Below are positions 22,796 through 32,224 of a stretch of 64,000 nucleotides of DNA, one piece after another. The position numbers and the translations under genes were made by a program. A model generated the notes under the pieces. The model made no database searches, was not told the DNA's origin, and was given only the letters and a program-made list of their open reading frames with translations. The DNA comes from Shewanella intestini (GTDB taxonomy: Bacteria; Pseudomonadota; Gammaproteobacteria; Enterobacterales; Shewanellaceae). Every line of letters begins with the position of its first letter. Positions within the stretch are counted from its first letter, which is position 1. Location of the stretch: the NCBI RefSeq assembly GCF_018221465.1, contig NZ_JAAIKR010000013.1, positions 62,001 to 126,000 on the forward strand, given 5' to 3'.

Positions 22796-24625
22796 ATGTG
22801 TGGAATTGTTGGCGCAGTAGCGCAAAGAGACGTAGCAGAAATTTTAGTTGAAGGACTAAGACGTTTAGAATATCGCGGCTATGACAGCGCAGGTGTCGCA
22901 GTATTAAATAACGGCGAACTCACGCGCACTCGTCGTGTTGGTAAAGTACAAGAATTGTCATCAGCACTTGATACCAGCCCGCTTGCTGGTGGAACGGGGA
23001 TTGCTCATACCCGCTGGGCAACACACGGTGAGCCAAGTGAACGTAATGCTCACCCACATCAATCACAAGGCGACATTGCCGTCGTGCATAATGGCATTAT
23101 TGAAAACCACAACAAATTACGCGACATGTTAAAAGGTCACGGTTATGTGTTTGAATCAGACACCGACACCGAAGTTATTTGTCACCTAGTGCATCACGAA
23201 CTTAAAACTAATCAAACGCTATTAAGTGCGGTTCAAGCCAGTGTTAAACAGCTTGAAGGCGCGTATGGCACGGTAGTGATTGACCGCCGTGACAGCGAAC
23301 GCATGATAGTAGCTCGTAGCGGTAGCCCTTTAGTTATTGGCTATGGTTTAGGGGAAAACTTTGTTGCCTCTGATCAACTTGCACTATTACCCGTGACGCG
23401 TTCATTTGCTTTCCTAGAAGAAGGTGATGTAGCGGAAGTTACTCGTCGTGAAGTCAATATTTTTGACGTTGAAGGCACTCCTGTTGAGCGTGAAATCAAA
23501 GAGTCTGAAGTCACACACGATGCTGGTGACAAAGGTGAATATCGCCACTACATGCTTAAAGAAATCTATGAGCAACCAACGGCGATTGCTCATACACTTG
23601 ATGGCCGTATTGCTGGCGGTAAAGTATTAGACAGCGCCTTTGGTGACAAAGCCGCGGAACTATTAAAAGACATCAAACACGTGCAAATTATTGCTTGTGG
23701 TACCAGTTATCATGCAGGTATGGCAGCACGTTACTGGTTAGAAGATTGGGCTGGTGTATCATGTAATGTTGAAATTGCATCAGAGTTTCGTTACCGCAAG
23801 TCACACCTGTTTCCAAATAGTTTATTAGTTACCATTTCCCAATCAGGTGAAACCGCCGACACTTTAGCTGCAATGCGCCTAGCGAAAGAAATGGGTTACA
23901 AAGCCACATTGACGATTTGTAATGCACCGGGTTCTTCACTTGTGCGTGAATCTGACATGGCTTATATGATGAAAGCCGGCGCTGAAATTGGTGTTGCTTC
24001 AACCAAAGCATTTACCGTGCAACTTGCGGGTTTGTTAATGCTTACTACCGCAATTGGTCGCCATAATGCTATGTCTGCAGAAATGGAAGCAGCGATAACG
24101 CAAAGCCTGCAGTCTATGCCTGCAAAAGTGGAACAAGCATTAGGATTAGATGATGCCATTGCCGCATTAGCAGAAGACTTTGCAGACAAAAGTCATTCAT
24201 TATTCCTTGGCCGTGGTGACCAATACCCCATTGCAATGGAAGGCGCATTAAAGCTAAAAGAGATTTCTTACATTCATGCAGAAGCTTATGCCTCAGGTGA
24301 ACTAAAGCACGGCCCTTTAGCGTTAATTGACGCCGATATGCCTGTGATTGTGGTTGCACCAAATAACGAATTACTTGAAAAACTTAAGTCAAACGTTGAA
24401 GAAGTCCGTGCGCGCGGTGGCTTAATGTATGTCTTTGCTGATGTTGACGCTGAGTTTGAGTCAGACGACACCATGAAAGTGATCCCTGTGCCGCATTGTG
24501 ATGAATTTATGGCTCCGTTAATTTATACCATTCCATTACAACTACTGTCTTATCACGTGGCGCTAATTAAAGGTACCGACGTTGACCAACCGCGTAACTT
24601 GGCTAAGTCTGTAACGGTAGAATAA
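22796..24625 (+). CDS. glmS: Glutamine-fructose-6-phosphate aminotransferase (isomerising)
   Basis: Makes glucosamine-6-phosphate from fructose-6-phosphate and glutamine, the first step to UDP-GlcNAc. 609 residues, as in E. coli. The N-terminal glutaminase starts [11 protein letters not shown] (Cys2 nucleophile after Met removal), with [13 protein letters not shown] near 78. Two SIS domains follow ([18 protein letters not shown] near 350; [21 protein letters not shown] near 490) and the C-terminus is [11 protein letters not shown]. No glmS ribozyme is expected or seen in this lineage. Confidence 0.98.
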   Translation: MCGIVGAVAQRDVAEILVEGLRRLEYRGYDSAGVAVLNNGELTRTRRVGKVQELSSALDTSPLAGGTGIAHTRWATHGEPSERNAHPHQSQGDIAVVHNGIIENHNKLRDMLKGHGYVFESDTDTEVICHLVHHELKTNQTLLSAVQASVKQLEGAYGTVVIDRRDSERMIVARSGSPLVIGYGLGENFVASDQLALLPVTRSFAFLEEGDVAEVTRREVNIFDVEGTPVEREIKESEVTHDAGDKGEYRHYMLKEIYEQPTAIAHTLDGRIAGGKVLDSAFGDKAAELLKDIKHVQIIACGTSYHAGMAARYWLEDWAGVSCNVEIASEFRYRKSHLFPNSLLVTISQSGETADTLAAMRLAKEMGYKATLTICNAPGSSLVRESDMAYMMKAGAEIGVASTKAFTVQLAGLLMLTTAIGRHNAMSAEMEAAITQSLQSMPAKVEQALGLDDAIAALAEDFADKSHSLFLGRGDQYPIAMEGALKLKEISYIHAEAYASGELKHGPLALIDADMPVIVVAPNNELLEKLKSNVEEVRARGGLMYVFADVDAEFESDDTMKVIPVPHCDEFMAPLIYTIPLQLLSYHVALIKGTDVDQPRNLAKSVTVE

Positions 24626-24691
24626 TAGTTAGAATGAAATTTTTGTTGTTGATGGACATTAAAGTTTGAAACTCGACAATAAAGATTGGAA

Positions 24692-24726
24692 CTATGACAA
24701 CAAAGTTTAAAACTTTGTTGTCATAG
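24692..24726. repeat. 35-base near-perfect palindrome downstream of glmS
   Basis: Two 17-base arms (CTATGACAACAAAGTTT and its exact complement) meet around one base. The hairpin is AT-rich and followed only by CTTTCCTTTT, so a terminator role for glmS is possible but not typical. Confidence 0.85.
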
Positions 24727-24923
24727 CTTTCCTTTTGCTCTGAGAAGGTTTTGCCCCAAAGTTTGTTATATTATTTTTGAAAAAAAATCAACGTCGTGGC
24801 GCTTCGCCCACACCCGAGCAAGAGGATATCAACAGCTATACTCCCTTGCATCACCCAGCCGCCCAGCGCGAAATTTTCTGGGACAGGACAACTAACTTAC
24901 CACCCATAATTAATATACTAATT

Positions 24924-25079
24924 TTACAATACGTGAATCAACCCACGCTCGGCGATCTCAAAGTGCTCACCAGTCGATTTATCAAAACCACACAAAAACG
25001 CCTTACGTACCATGCGCGAACAACAGTGGTAGTAAGGTGTATCTTCTAAACTCACGAGGGTTTGTCTTGATCTGACCAT
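24924..25079 (-). pseudogene. Broken Y1 (IS200-like/RAYT-type) transposase, N-terminal fragment
   Basis: From the ATG at 25079 the frame reads [20 protein letters not shown] and then [13 protein letters not shown], the typical N-terminus of Y1 transposases (PF01797) of the kind common in Shewanella. After FE a single-base deletion near 24957 breaks the frame; reading one base over restores [13 protein letters not shown], as expected for the family. The frame stops at 24924, so only about 60 residues of an expected 300 or so remain and the HUH histidines are absent. A dead gene fragment. Confidence 0.8.
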
Positions 25080-25293
25080 CAGCAAACATCTTTTTAAATT
25101 TGGCGTTCTCTGCTTCTAATTCACCTATACGGGGTAAATCAGAGGCTTGTATATCATCCTATTTTGGTTGTCATTTGTAACAGGTACTTTTACCGACATT
25201 ATGTTTGCGGCATAACGCTGGCACTAACAGTGCGCCAGACTCACTAACCATTTGGCTTGCTGTAAAGCGTGTCTTTTTCCTGTGATTCTCCAT
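25080..25293 (-). pseudogene. Broken IS3-family OrfA (transposase_8 type)
   Basis: From the ATG at 25293 the frame reads KKTRFTASQMV, then PALCRKHNVGKSTCYK, an IS3 OrfA helix-turn-helix; an in-frame TGA replaces the expected tryptophan codon after the YK, and a TAG follows three codons later. The frame continues as [20 protein letters not shown] and FKKMFAD, the OrfA leucine-zipper region. There the match ends, at the start of the Y1 fragment. No OrfB or terminal inverted repeats are visible. Confidence 0.75.
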
Positions 25294-25468
25294 TTTGTTT
25301 AGTGAAAATGGACAACGCTATTTAAAACATTTTGATTTTAAGGGAGGATGACAGCAGCTTTTAAAGCTGATTTAACAAAGTTAAATTAGAAGCTACTTGG
25401 TTAGCGGTGTCTTATGTAACCTAGCTTGACGAGTGTCTTTTTGTCGTTTTATAACCCAGTGAGTCTAT

Positions 25469-26245
25469 ATGGTGTTTGAAATACTATTGTTGTTTATTGC
25501 AGGCGTTGTTGGTGGGGTGTTAAATTCAGCCGCAGGTGGCGGCAGCTTTATTACCTTTCCTGCTTTGTTATTTGTTGGTGTGCCGCCCATTAGTGCTAAT
25601 GCAACGAATACCTTCTCCTCTTTTTCTGGTTATTTAAGTGGCGCGTATGCGTTTCGTCGCGAGCTAAAAGGCCACGGCAAAGCGCTTACTGTCATCATTT
25701 TTACCAGTTTAATTGGTGGTGCAATTGGTGCATTGTTGTTGATGTGGGCGTCAGAAAGTGTGTTTCAACATGCCATTCCGTGGCTGCTGTTGTTTGCCAC
25801 ATTATTGTTTGTCTTTGGTTCTAAAATAAATACCTTTGCAAAAAGCTTATCTGGGCAGCACAAATATGCTTCGCAGTTCGGTGCGGCGTTGTTATTTTTA
25901 GTTTTGCTATGTATCTGTGTTTATGGCGGTTTTTTCAATGCTGGTTTAGGGATTATTGCGCTAAGTTATTTAGCATTGGCAGGCTACACCAACATTAATA
26001 CCATGAACGGCATTAAGCTAATTGTGTCATCGTCGGTGTCGTTAATGGCCATTATTTTGTTTATTGCAAATGACAGCATTGCTTGGTTTGAGGGTAGTGT
26101 TGTATTGGTGGGAACATTAATTGGTGGTTACTTGTCTGCTAGGGTGTCGAAACAAATTCCGCAGCACCATATGAGGCAGTTTGTGATTGTGATGAGCAGC
26201 CTTATCACGGTGTATTTCTTTTATCACACCTACTTTCGTTTTTAG
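25469..26245 (+). CDS. TauE/SafE (DUF81) family sulfite/anion exporter
   Basis: Inner-membrane protein of 258 residues with about eight hydrophobic segments in two repeats. The motif GGVLNSAAGGGSFITFPAL near residue 15 and its second-half counterpart YGGFFNAGLGIIALSYLAL near 150 are hallmarks of the family (PF01925). Members export sulfite, sulfoacetate or related anions; the substrate here is unknown. It stands alone after the mobile-element debris; three inverted repeats follow. Confidence 0.85.
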   Translation: MVFEILLLFIAGVVGGVLNSAAGGGSFITFPALLFVGVPPISANATNTFSSFSGYLSGAYAFRRELKGHGKALTVIIFTSLIGGAIGALLLMWASESVFQHAIPWLLLFATLLFVFGSKINTFAKSLSGQHKYASQFGAALLFLVLLCICVYGGFFNAGLGIIALSYLALAGYTNINTMNGIKLIVSSSVSLMAIILFIANDSIAWFEGSVVLVGTLIGGYLSARVSKQIPQHHMRQFVIVMSSLITVYFFYHTYFRF

Positions 26246-26296
26246 CATCAAGCTTAAAACAACATCATATTTTTAACCAAGGCGTTAAATCGGGAT

Positions 26297-26447
26297 ACCA
26301 AAGCGTTGAGGGGGCAATAATGAAGGCTCAACGCTTTGGTGGTTATGGCGTTTGTTGCTGTTAATGGTATATATCGGTGAGTGATATGCCGCTCACCTTA
26401 AGCTGATGAATTCAAGTAAATAGAAATGGGATTGAATTCATCAGCTT
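26297..26447. repeat. Three consecutive inverted repeats between convergent genes
   Basis: (1) 14-base arms ACCAAAGCGTTGAG / complement at 26297-26310 and 26327-26340; (2) 6-base arms GGTGAG/CTCACC at 26376-26381 and 26392-26397; (3) 16-base arms beginning AAGCTGATGAATTC at 26400-26415 and 26432-26447. All are perfect; the loops of 16, 10 and 16 bases have no T tract after them. They fill the gap between the TauE gene and the convergent SDR gene. Confidence 0.85.
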
Positions 26448-26463
26448 GGGTAAATATTCGTCC

Positions 26464-27210
26464 TTAACTCATTTTGCTCAATATGCTGACCGGCGCAATG
26501 CGAATTAAAAAGTGTAACAACGCCCAAGGCCAAGTAGGCACGTAACTGGTTGGCTTTTCTTTATCAATCGCTTTAACCAAGGCTTTGCATCCCGCTTCGG
26601 TGTCGACAATAAACGGCACTTTTTCAACCTTTTCATTAATTTCGCTGCGGATAAACCCTGGATGAATACAGCTGACCTTAATATTTGTCTTTAGCAGGTC
26701 GATGCGAATACCTTCGGTGAGGGAACTTAATGCGGCTTTCGTGGCGGCATAAACTGTCATCGCACGTCTAAAACCACGCAAAGCACTAATGGATGACATT
26801 GTGACCAAATGTCCCGATTTTTGTTGTCTAAATATCTCTACCGCAGCCTCACATTGAGCGATTGCTGCAATAAAGTTGGTTTGCGCAGTTTGCATGTTGG
26901 CATGCATATAACCACGGCCAATTGATGCGCCTTTACCCATGCCAGCATTAACAATGATGCGGTCAAGCGTGCCAAGTTCTTGTTTAAATGCGTTGAACAC
27001 GTTGAACACGGCATCATGGTCGTTTACGTCGAGTGACTTTATGATGACCGTTATCTGTGGGTTGATATTCAAGAGTTGTTGTTTTAGCTCTTCTAAACGC
27101 TCAACCCGACGCGCGCATAAGGCTAAATTGTGGCCTTTTTTAGCAAATTCCATTGCCATTCCTTTACCAAGGCCGGAGCTTGCGCCTGTGATCAGAATAT
27201 TGGTTCTCAT
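26464..27210 (-). CDS. Short-chain dehydrogenase/reductase (SDR)
   Basis: Classical SDR of 248 residues: NAD(P) motif TGASSGLGKG at residues 8-17, the NAG segment (IIVNAGMGKG) near 90, catalytic serine in TMSSIS and the YAATKAA Tyr-Lys pair near 155. The RRVER after the second strand favours NADP(H). Last gene of a five-gene minus-strand operon with an acyl-CoA dehydrogenase; substrate unknown, most likely a lipid-derived alcohol or ketone. Confidence 0.85.
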   Translation of the reverse strand: MRTNILITGASSGLGKGMAMEFAKKGHNLALCARRVERLEELKQQLLNINPQITVIIKSLDVNDHDAVFNVFNAFKQELGTLDRIIVNAGMGKGASIGRGYMHANMQTAQTNFIAAIAQCEAAVEIFRQQKSGHLVTMSSISALRGFRRAMTVYAATKAALSSLTEGIRIDLLKTNIKVSCIHPGFIRSEINEKVEKVPFIVDTEAGCKALVKAIDKEKPTSYVPTWPWALLHFLIRIAPVSILSKMS

Positions 27211-27225
27211 AATACTAGTCGTCCA

Positions 27226-27939
27226 TTAAGTATAAGTAATAAGGGTGGTATGTTCGGGTGTATTAGCGTGCGGGGATTCTAAATAGTGGTGTTGATTTAG
27301 GGTCGACAGTTTTAGCTGACCTTGTTTGTTGGTAATAAATTTGGTGAGTCCAGCATTGACGAGTGTTTGGTTAACTTTTAGAAACTGAGTCAGCGGGATC
27401 CCTAAGGCCTGACAACAAAATAGACTGATTGGTCCACCAGAACTAAATGCCATTACATTGCCGTGAGTGTTGGCGTGGTTAATTAATTTATTTAACGCGT
27501 TATTCATACGACTGACAAATTGTGGCCAAGTTTCGCTGTAACCGTGACTATCTGTGGATTGAGTCCATTTCTGTATGGCTAGACCAAACGTCTCTAAGAA
27601 AAATGTTTTTGGGTTATCCGCCTGTTTGGCAAAGGGTAACATGGCGCTGGCACTGCTAAAGCGCGGGTCGTAATTAGCAATGATATTTTGATGGTCTAAT
27701 TCATTTAATTCTGGCCATTGTGCTGACAAACTTAACTGTGGCAACGACTGCAGCGCAAGTGCTGACGTTTGTTGGTGGCGTTTCATGGTGCCACTTATTA
27801 CGTTATTAACTGTAAGCTGCTGGGCGGCGAGATATTGCCCCAGCACTTGCGATTGCAGCTCACCTTTAGCTGATAACTGATCATAATCGTCACTTAATGC
27901 TGACGCTTGCCCATGCCTAACTACATAAATACAACCCAT
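27226..27939 (-). CDS. Histidine phosphatase superfamily protein
   Basis: 237 residues starting with the catalytic signature YVVRHGQASAL (the RHG histidine at about residue 9); a second histidine is expected in the late region but here the equivalent stretch reads AFSSGGPISLF, where many members have S-H-G, so the second catalytic histidine may be replaced by serine. Broad-specificity or small-molecule phosphatase activity is inferred from the family only. Sits 10 bases after the kinase-like gene, in the same operon. Confidence 0.8.
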   Translation of the reverse strand: MGCIYVVRHGQASALSDDYDQLSAKGELQSQVLGQYLAAQQLTVNNVISGTMKRHQQTSALALQSLPQLSLSAQWPELNELDHQNIIANYDPRFSSASAMLPFAKQADNPKTFFLETFGLAIQKWTQSTDSHGYSETWPQFVSRMNNALNKLINHANTHGNVMAFSSGGPISLFCCQALGIPLTQFLKVNQTLVNAGLTKFITNKQGQLKLSTLNQHHYLESPHANTPEHTTLITYT

Positions 27940-27949
27940 TATGACCTCG

Positions 27950-29053
27950 TTATGTGGCTGAAGTAATCGTTGATGTCAGCTTGGTGCGCTGTTGCGCCTT
28001 AATGGCTTTTTTACAACGCCAAAGTAAGTAATGCACAAACACCCAAAACTGTTTAAAAGCCGGATTAGCGGTTTGTTTGTGATGATAACGATAATAAATT
28101 TGCTGCACTATGCCTGCTAACCTAAATAAGCCGTACACCTCATAAAAAGTAAAGTCGTCACAACGTATGGCGGTTTTTTCTAAGTAATACTCTATCACTT
28201 GTTGGCGGGTCATCATGCCGGTTAAATGCGTTGGTTGGCGGCGTGTGGCTTGCGCTAGAAAGTCATCATCCGCCTCAACCCAATAGGCAAGCATATTGCC
28301 TAAATCCATTAATGGGTCGCCTAAGGTTGCTAACTCCCAATCTAACACGCCAATGACCTTGGTGTAGTCTTGTGGGTCTAACACTACGTTGTCAAAACGA
28401 AAATCATTATGGGTTAAGCAAATGCGTTCATTGGCTGGCATGTTGTTTTCAAGCCAGTTAATGACAAATTTACCGCTAGGTACATTCCATGTTTTTGCGT
28501 CAATAAAGCGTTTGCTCCAACCACTTATTTGCCGCGCCATGTAACCTTCACCTTTAGCTATATGGCTCAAGCCTGCTTGCTGGTAGTCAACTTGGTGCAA
28601 CTCGATTAAGCAATCGATGACGTTTTTACACAGCTGTTGGGTTTGTTGTGGGCTGGTACTGAGATCTTTGGGTAAGTTTTTGCGTGGAATAATGCCGCGT
28701 AGTTTTTGCATGACATAAAAGTCAGTGCCAATAATATTAGGATCGTCGCAAAAGCTCAGCATATTGGGCACGTATGGGTATACCGGTTGCAACGCTTGTT
28801 GCAAGGTAAACTCTCGTTTCATGTCATGTGCGCCTTTTGCTTTTGTTCCTGCTGGTGCGCGGCGCAAAATAACATCGGTATTGTCATAGCTTAAACAGTA
28901 AGTCCAGTTTGATGCGCCACCAGCATATTGGGTGACGGTGGGCTGACCATGCAAATTTAACGCTTGAGATTGCAACCAAGGGCCAAGGCAAGCCAAAGCC
29001 AGCTCTTCGCCTTGTCTAACCGAGTGTGCTTTATCAATGATGGCCTGATTCAT
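27950..29053 (-). CDS. APH-family phosphotransferase (ACAD10/11 kinase-domain type)
   Basis: 367-residue kinase-fold protein (PF01636) with the N-lobe GGASNWTYCLSYDNTDVILRR, the Brenner-type catalytic loop LTHNDFRFDNVVL near residue 215 and the metal-binding GVLDWELATLGDPLMDL near 240. This form is the one fused to acyl-CoA dehydrogenase in animal ACAD10/11 and found as LvaA in Pseudomonas levulinate catabolism, where the 4-hydroxyl of a 4-hydroxyacyl-CoA is phosphorylated. Its four-base overlap with an SDR and the acyl-CoA dehydrogenase two genes upstream support the same role. Confidence 0.87.
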   Translation of the reverse strand: MNQAIIDKAHSVRQGEELALACLGPWLQSQALNLHGQPTVTQYAGGASNWTYCLSYDNTDVILRRAPAGTKAKGAHDMKREFTLQQALQPVYPYVPNMLSFCDDPNIIGTDFYVMQKLRGIIPRKNLPKDLSTSPQQTQQLCKNVIDCLIELHQVDYQQAGLSHIAKGEGYMARQISGWSKRFIDAKTWNVPSGKFVINWLENNMPANERICLTHNDFRFDNVVLDPQDYTKVIGVLDWELATLGDPLMDLGNMLAYWVEADDDFLAQATRRQPTHLTGMMTRQQVIEYYLEKTAIRCDDFTFYEVYGLFRLAGIVQQIYYRYHHKQTANPAFKQFWVFVHYLLWRCKKAIKAQQRTKLTSTITSAT

Positions 29054-29910
29054 TTGTTGTTCTCCTGCGCTTGTCTGGATTTAGCTACCAATCTGGCTGT
29101 GCCTGCAATGGCACGTTTTAGGTAGACTTCCACCGGGAGGAATTTCTTCATAAAATAAGCCCGTTTACCTAACTTGTGCGTCAAGATTAAAAACCGTTGC
29201 TGTTGAGCTTGCTGGTAAATGTGTTGCGCTACTTCATCTGCGTGCAGGTCAGCTTTTTCAAATAAACGCGCCACGGTGTTGTGCATTAAGGCTTCACTTG
29301 AGCGCAGCGATTCATTTAAATTGGTTTTGAAAAAACTCGGACACACAACACTTACCGCAATGTTATCTGCACATAATTCTAGCTTTAACGTTTCAGAAAA
29401 CGACACTACCGCAGCTTTAACGGCGTTATAGCTGGCCATTAATGGCGTTGGGGTTAAGGCGGCTTGAGAGGCAATATTGATAAAGTAACCGTTGCCTTGG
29501 CGGCGAAAATCATCGACAAAGGTTTGGCAAACCCGCACCATGCCATAAAGGTTAATGTTAAATAGCCACTGCCATTGTGCAATATCTTCACTGGTAAGTG
29601 AGCCTGCGGTTGCCACGCCGGCATTGTTAATGATGCAATCAACGCCGTTAAATTCTTTGATAACCTGTTGTCTTAAATGGGTAACATCATCATCTTGGCT
29701 TATATCGCAATGACAAAAAAATGCGTTTGCGCCCAAGCTATCTAAAGCATCAAGGGTTTCTAATGCCCTTTGTGGATGAATATCAGCAATGCAAATGGCA
29801 ATGGGTTTATCTTGTTGTTGATAATGCTTAGCCCACGTTAATGCCATGGCTTTACCTAAGCCACTTGCGCCGCCAGTAATGAGTATTCGATATGGGGATA
29901 AATTATTCAT
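29050..29910 (-). CDS. Short-chain dehydrogenase/reductase (SDR)
   Basis: 286-residue SDR: TGGASGLGKAMAL near residue 12, DIHPQ after the second strand (Asp favours NAD(H)), CIINNAGVA near 93, catalytic serine in INIASQAAL and the Tyr-Lys pair in YNAVKAA near 160. The C-terminal tail is basic. One-base overlap with the acyl-CoA dehydrogenase and four-base overlap with the phosphotransferase indicate coupled translation. Confidence 0.85.
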   Translation of the reverse strand: MNNLSPYRILITGGASGLGKAMALTWAKHYQQQDKPIAICIADIHPQRALETLDALDSLGANAFFCHCDISQDDDVTHLRQQVIKEFNGVDCIINNAGVATAGSLTSEDIAQWQWLFNINLYGMVRVCQTFVDDFRRQGNGYFINIASQAALTPTPLMASYNAVKAAVVSFSETLKLELCADNIAVSVVCPSFFKTNLNESLRSSEALMHNTVARLFEKADLHADEVAQHIYQQAQQQRFLILTHKLGKRAYFMKKFLPVEVYLKRAIAGTARLVAKSRQAQENNK

Positions 29911-31130
29911 TAGCGGTACTTCGCTAATTCTAAGCGTGACACCATTGCCATGTGGACTTCATCTGGGCCGTCAGCAAGGCGAAGCATTCTCGCCATGGCG
30001 TTAAATGACGCCAGTGGCACATCACCTGATACGCCACTGCCACCGTGGACTTGAATGGCCATATCACTGACCATTTGCAGCATGTTAGGTACGACGACTT
30101 TAATGGCTGATATTTCGGTCATGGCATGTTTTACCCCCACGTTGTCTATTTTCCACGCGGCATTGAGTGTTAATAAGCGTGCTTGATCAATGGCCATTCT
30201 TGCTTGTGCTACGCGCTCTAGGTTGCCGCCGAGTTTTATTATTGGCTGACCAAATGCAACGCGAGACATGCCACGCTTGATCATCAATGCTAAGCATCGC
30301 TCAGCAGCACCAATCGCGCGCATACAGTGGTGGATCCGCCCAGGGCCTAAGCGTCCTTGAGCAATGGCAAAACCTTTACCAGTACCAACAAGTAAGTTGC
30401 TTTTGGGCACACGAACATCAGTAAACTGAACTTCTCCATGACCATATGGTGCGTCGTAGTCTTGGTTGGCTGTTAGCATACGTTTGATTGTCACGCCCGG
30501 GGTATCAAGCGGCACAATGACCATGGAATGTTGGTTGTGTTTGGCGTTTTCAGGGTTCGATAACCCCATAAAAATAGCGACGGTTGCATTCGGGTGGCCA
30601 AGCCCTGTCGTCCACCATTTCGTGCCATTAAGCACTAAGTTATCGCCTTCAACGTCGATACGGGCTTGCATGTTGGTCGCATCTGACGAGGCAACATCAG
30701 GTTCGGTCATCGCAAAGACGGATCGAATATCGCCATTGAGCAACGGGGTGAGCCATTGTTGCTTTTGTTGCGCATTACCAAAGTGATACAAGACTTCCAT
30801 GTTGCCAGTGTCAGGCGCGTTGCAGTTAAATATTTCAGGAGCAAAGAATACTTTACCGGTTTCTTCTGCAAGCGGGGCGTACTCAAGGCAAGATAAACCT
30901 TGGCCTAAGTCAGCATCAGGTAAAAATAGGTTCCATAAGCCTGCCGCTTTGGCTTGTTGCTTTAAGGCGGTTATTGCGCTGGGGACTTGCCAATGTTGCC
31001 ACAGGGTGTGTTCATTTAAGCGGCGGTTTTCAGCAATAATTGCTTGTTCTTGTGGGTATACATGTTCATCCATAAAGGCGATGAGCTTGGCCAAATATGC
31101 TTGGCTTTTTTCGCTGGCTTGAAAGTCCAT
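29910..31130 (-). CDS. Acyl-CoA dehydrogenase family protein (ACAD11-like)
   Basis: FAD-dependent acyl-CoA dehydrogenase of 406 residues, from the ATG at 31130 with a GGAG site; a TTG four codons earlier is also open. Seen are FAMTEPDVASSDATNM near 150 (FAD/acyl contact), WWTTGLGHPNA, GRIHHCMRAIGAAERC near 270 and the C-terminal QVHGGSGVSGDVPLA. The expected catalytic base position is not identified with certainty. First gene of the operon, so its divergent LysR neighbour probably controls it. Confidence 0.88.
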   Translation of the reverse strand: MDFQASEKSQAYLAKLIAFMDEHVYPQEQAIIAENRRLNEHTLWQHWQVPSAITALKQQAKAAGLWNLFLPDADLGQGLSCLEYAPLAEETGKVFFAPEIFNCNAPDTGNMEVLYHFGNAQQKQQWLTPLLNGDIRSVFAMTEPDVASSDATNMQARIDVEGDNLVLNGTKWWTTGLGHPNATVAIFMGLSNPENAKHNQHSMVIVPLDTPGVTIKRMLTANQDYDAPYGHGEVQFTDVRVPKSNLLVGTGKGFAIAQGRLGPGRIHHCMRAIGAAERCLALMIKRGMSRVAFGQPIIKLGGNLERVAQARMAIDQARLLTLNAAWKIDNVGVKHAMTEISAIKVVVPNMLQMVSDMAIQVHGGSGVSGDVPLASFNAMARMLRLADGPDEVHMAMVSRLELAKYR

Positions 31131-31256
31131 TTTTTGCTCCAAATCGGTCAGTGCAATTTACATTAATACAGGTGTTTGAATGAATTAAGTGAAATATATT
31201 GTTAGCATGTAATGAATTTGGTTCATAGTTGTGGCCTAGCTTGTGAGGGATGATAA

Positions 31257-32159
31257 ATGTTGAATGAAAAACAGCTGCAGCAAATAGACTTTAATTTACT
31301 GAAAGTTTTTGAAGCACTATATGTTGAACGCAACATGACACATGTGGCCAAAACGTTATTTATCAGCCCATCAGCGGTGAGTCATGCCATTAAAAGGTTA
31401 AGGGCGTCATTAGGGGATGAACTGTTTGTCCGCAAGGGGCAAATAATGGAGCCAACACCCGCGTGTCAACAAATGGCGCCGCAGGTGATGGCGTTGCTGT
31501 CTCAGTTGCGTATTGTGCTGCAACGTTGTGGTGAGTTTGAGCTCAAGCAAAGCCAGCAAACCTTTACTGTGGCGATTCATGAAGCATTAGAGCCAATAGT
31601 GTTACCCAAGCTGGTACAACAATTAAATCAGCATGCGCCCAATGCGTTTTTAAAAAGTATTAAACTCGACCGCAGTAATATGAGCCGCCAGTTAGCGCAT
31701 CGGTTGGTTGATGTCGTTATTGATATTGCTCGGCCAATTCAAGCGCCTATTTTGCATGCTAATTTGTCGAGCGACCACTTTGTGGTGCTGGTCGATAAAC
31801 AACGTTTTAGCGAACACCGATTATCATTAGCGCACTATTTGGCGGCTAAACATATTGTGGTCTCTAATCGTATTGACGGTAACGTGATTGAAGACATAAG
31901 CTTGTTGCAACAAGGAATTAATAGACAAAACAAAGTACGCTGCCAAAGCTTTTATACGGCCAAAAATGTCATTAAAAACACCGATTATTTGCTCACCTTA
32001 CCGTCAATTATTGCTAAGCAATTGTTAGATGACTCACTGATGGTATTGCCTATGCCCGTTGATGTACCGAATTTAAATACCCATTTTTATTGGCATCAAG
32101 ACAGCGAAGCTGACCCCGCCTTAACATGGTTAAAAGACAATATTAAGCACATCTTTTAA
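31257..32159 (+). CDS. LysR-family transcriptional regulator
   Basis: 300 residues. N-terminal winged helix (DFNLLKVFEALYVERNMTHVAKTLFISPSAVSHAIKRL) and a C-terminal periplasmic-binding-protein-like sensor domain from about residue 95. It is divergent from the acyl-CoA dehydrogenase operon with a 126-base gap, the standard layout for a LysR activator of that operon. The inducer is not known. Confidence 0.88.
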   Translation: MLNEKQLQQIDFNLLKVFEALYVERNMTHVAKTLFISPSAVSHAIKRLRASLGDELFVRKGQIMEPTPACQQMAPQVMALLSQLRIVLQRCGEFELKQSQQTFTVAIHEALEPIVLPKLVQQLNQHAPNAFLKSIKLDRSNMSRQLAHRLVDVVIDIARPIQAPILHANLSSDHFVVLVDKQRFSEHRLSLAHYLAAKHIVVSNRIDGNVIEDISLLQQGINRQNKVRCQSFYTAKNVIKNTDYLLTLPSIIAKQLLDDSLMVLPMPVDVPNLNTHFYWHQDSEADPALTWLKDNIKHIF

Positions 32160-32224
32160 CCCTGTTGATAGCGGTGTGGGGCGATGGGCTTTAGATTGAT
32201 GCCAGTAAGCTAACGTGGTTGGTT

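Larger units (their letters stand above)
24626..25468. other. Intergenic region of mobile-element debris
   Basis: More than 800 bases between glmS and the TauE gene with no intact gene. It holds the palindrome at 24692-24726 and the two minus-strand transposase relics described separately. A plus-strand frame of 90 codons (24777-25049) overlaps the relics antisense and is not believed. Bases 24740-24920 and 25300-25440 show nothing I recognise. Confidence 0.6.

Noticed and set aside
24777-25049. 90-codon plus-strand frame
   Set aside because: Antisense to the Y1 transposase relic, with no ribosome site or recognised domain.
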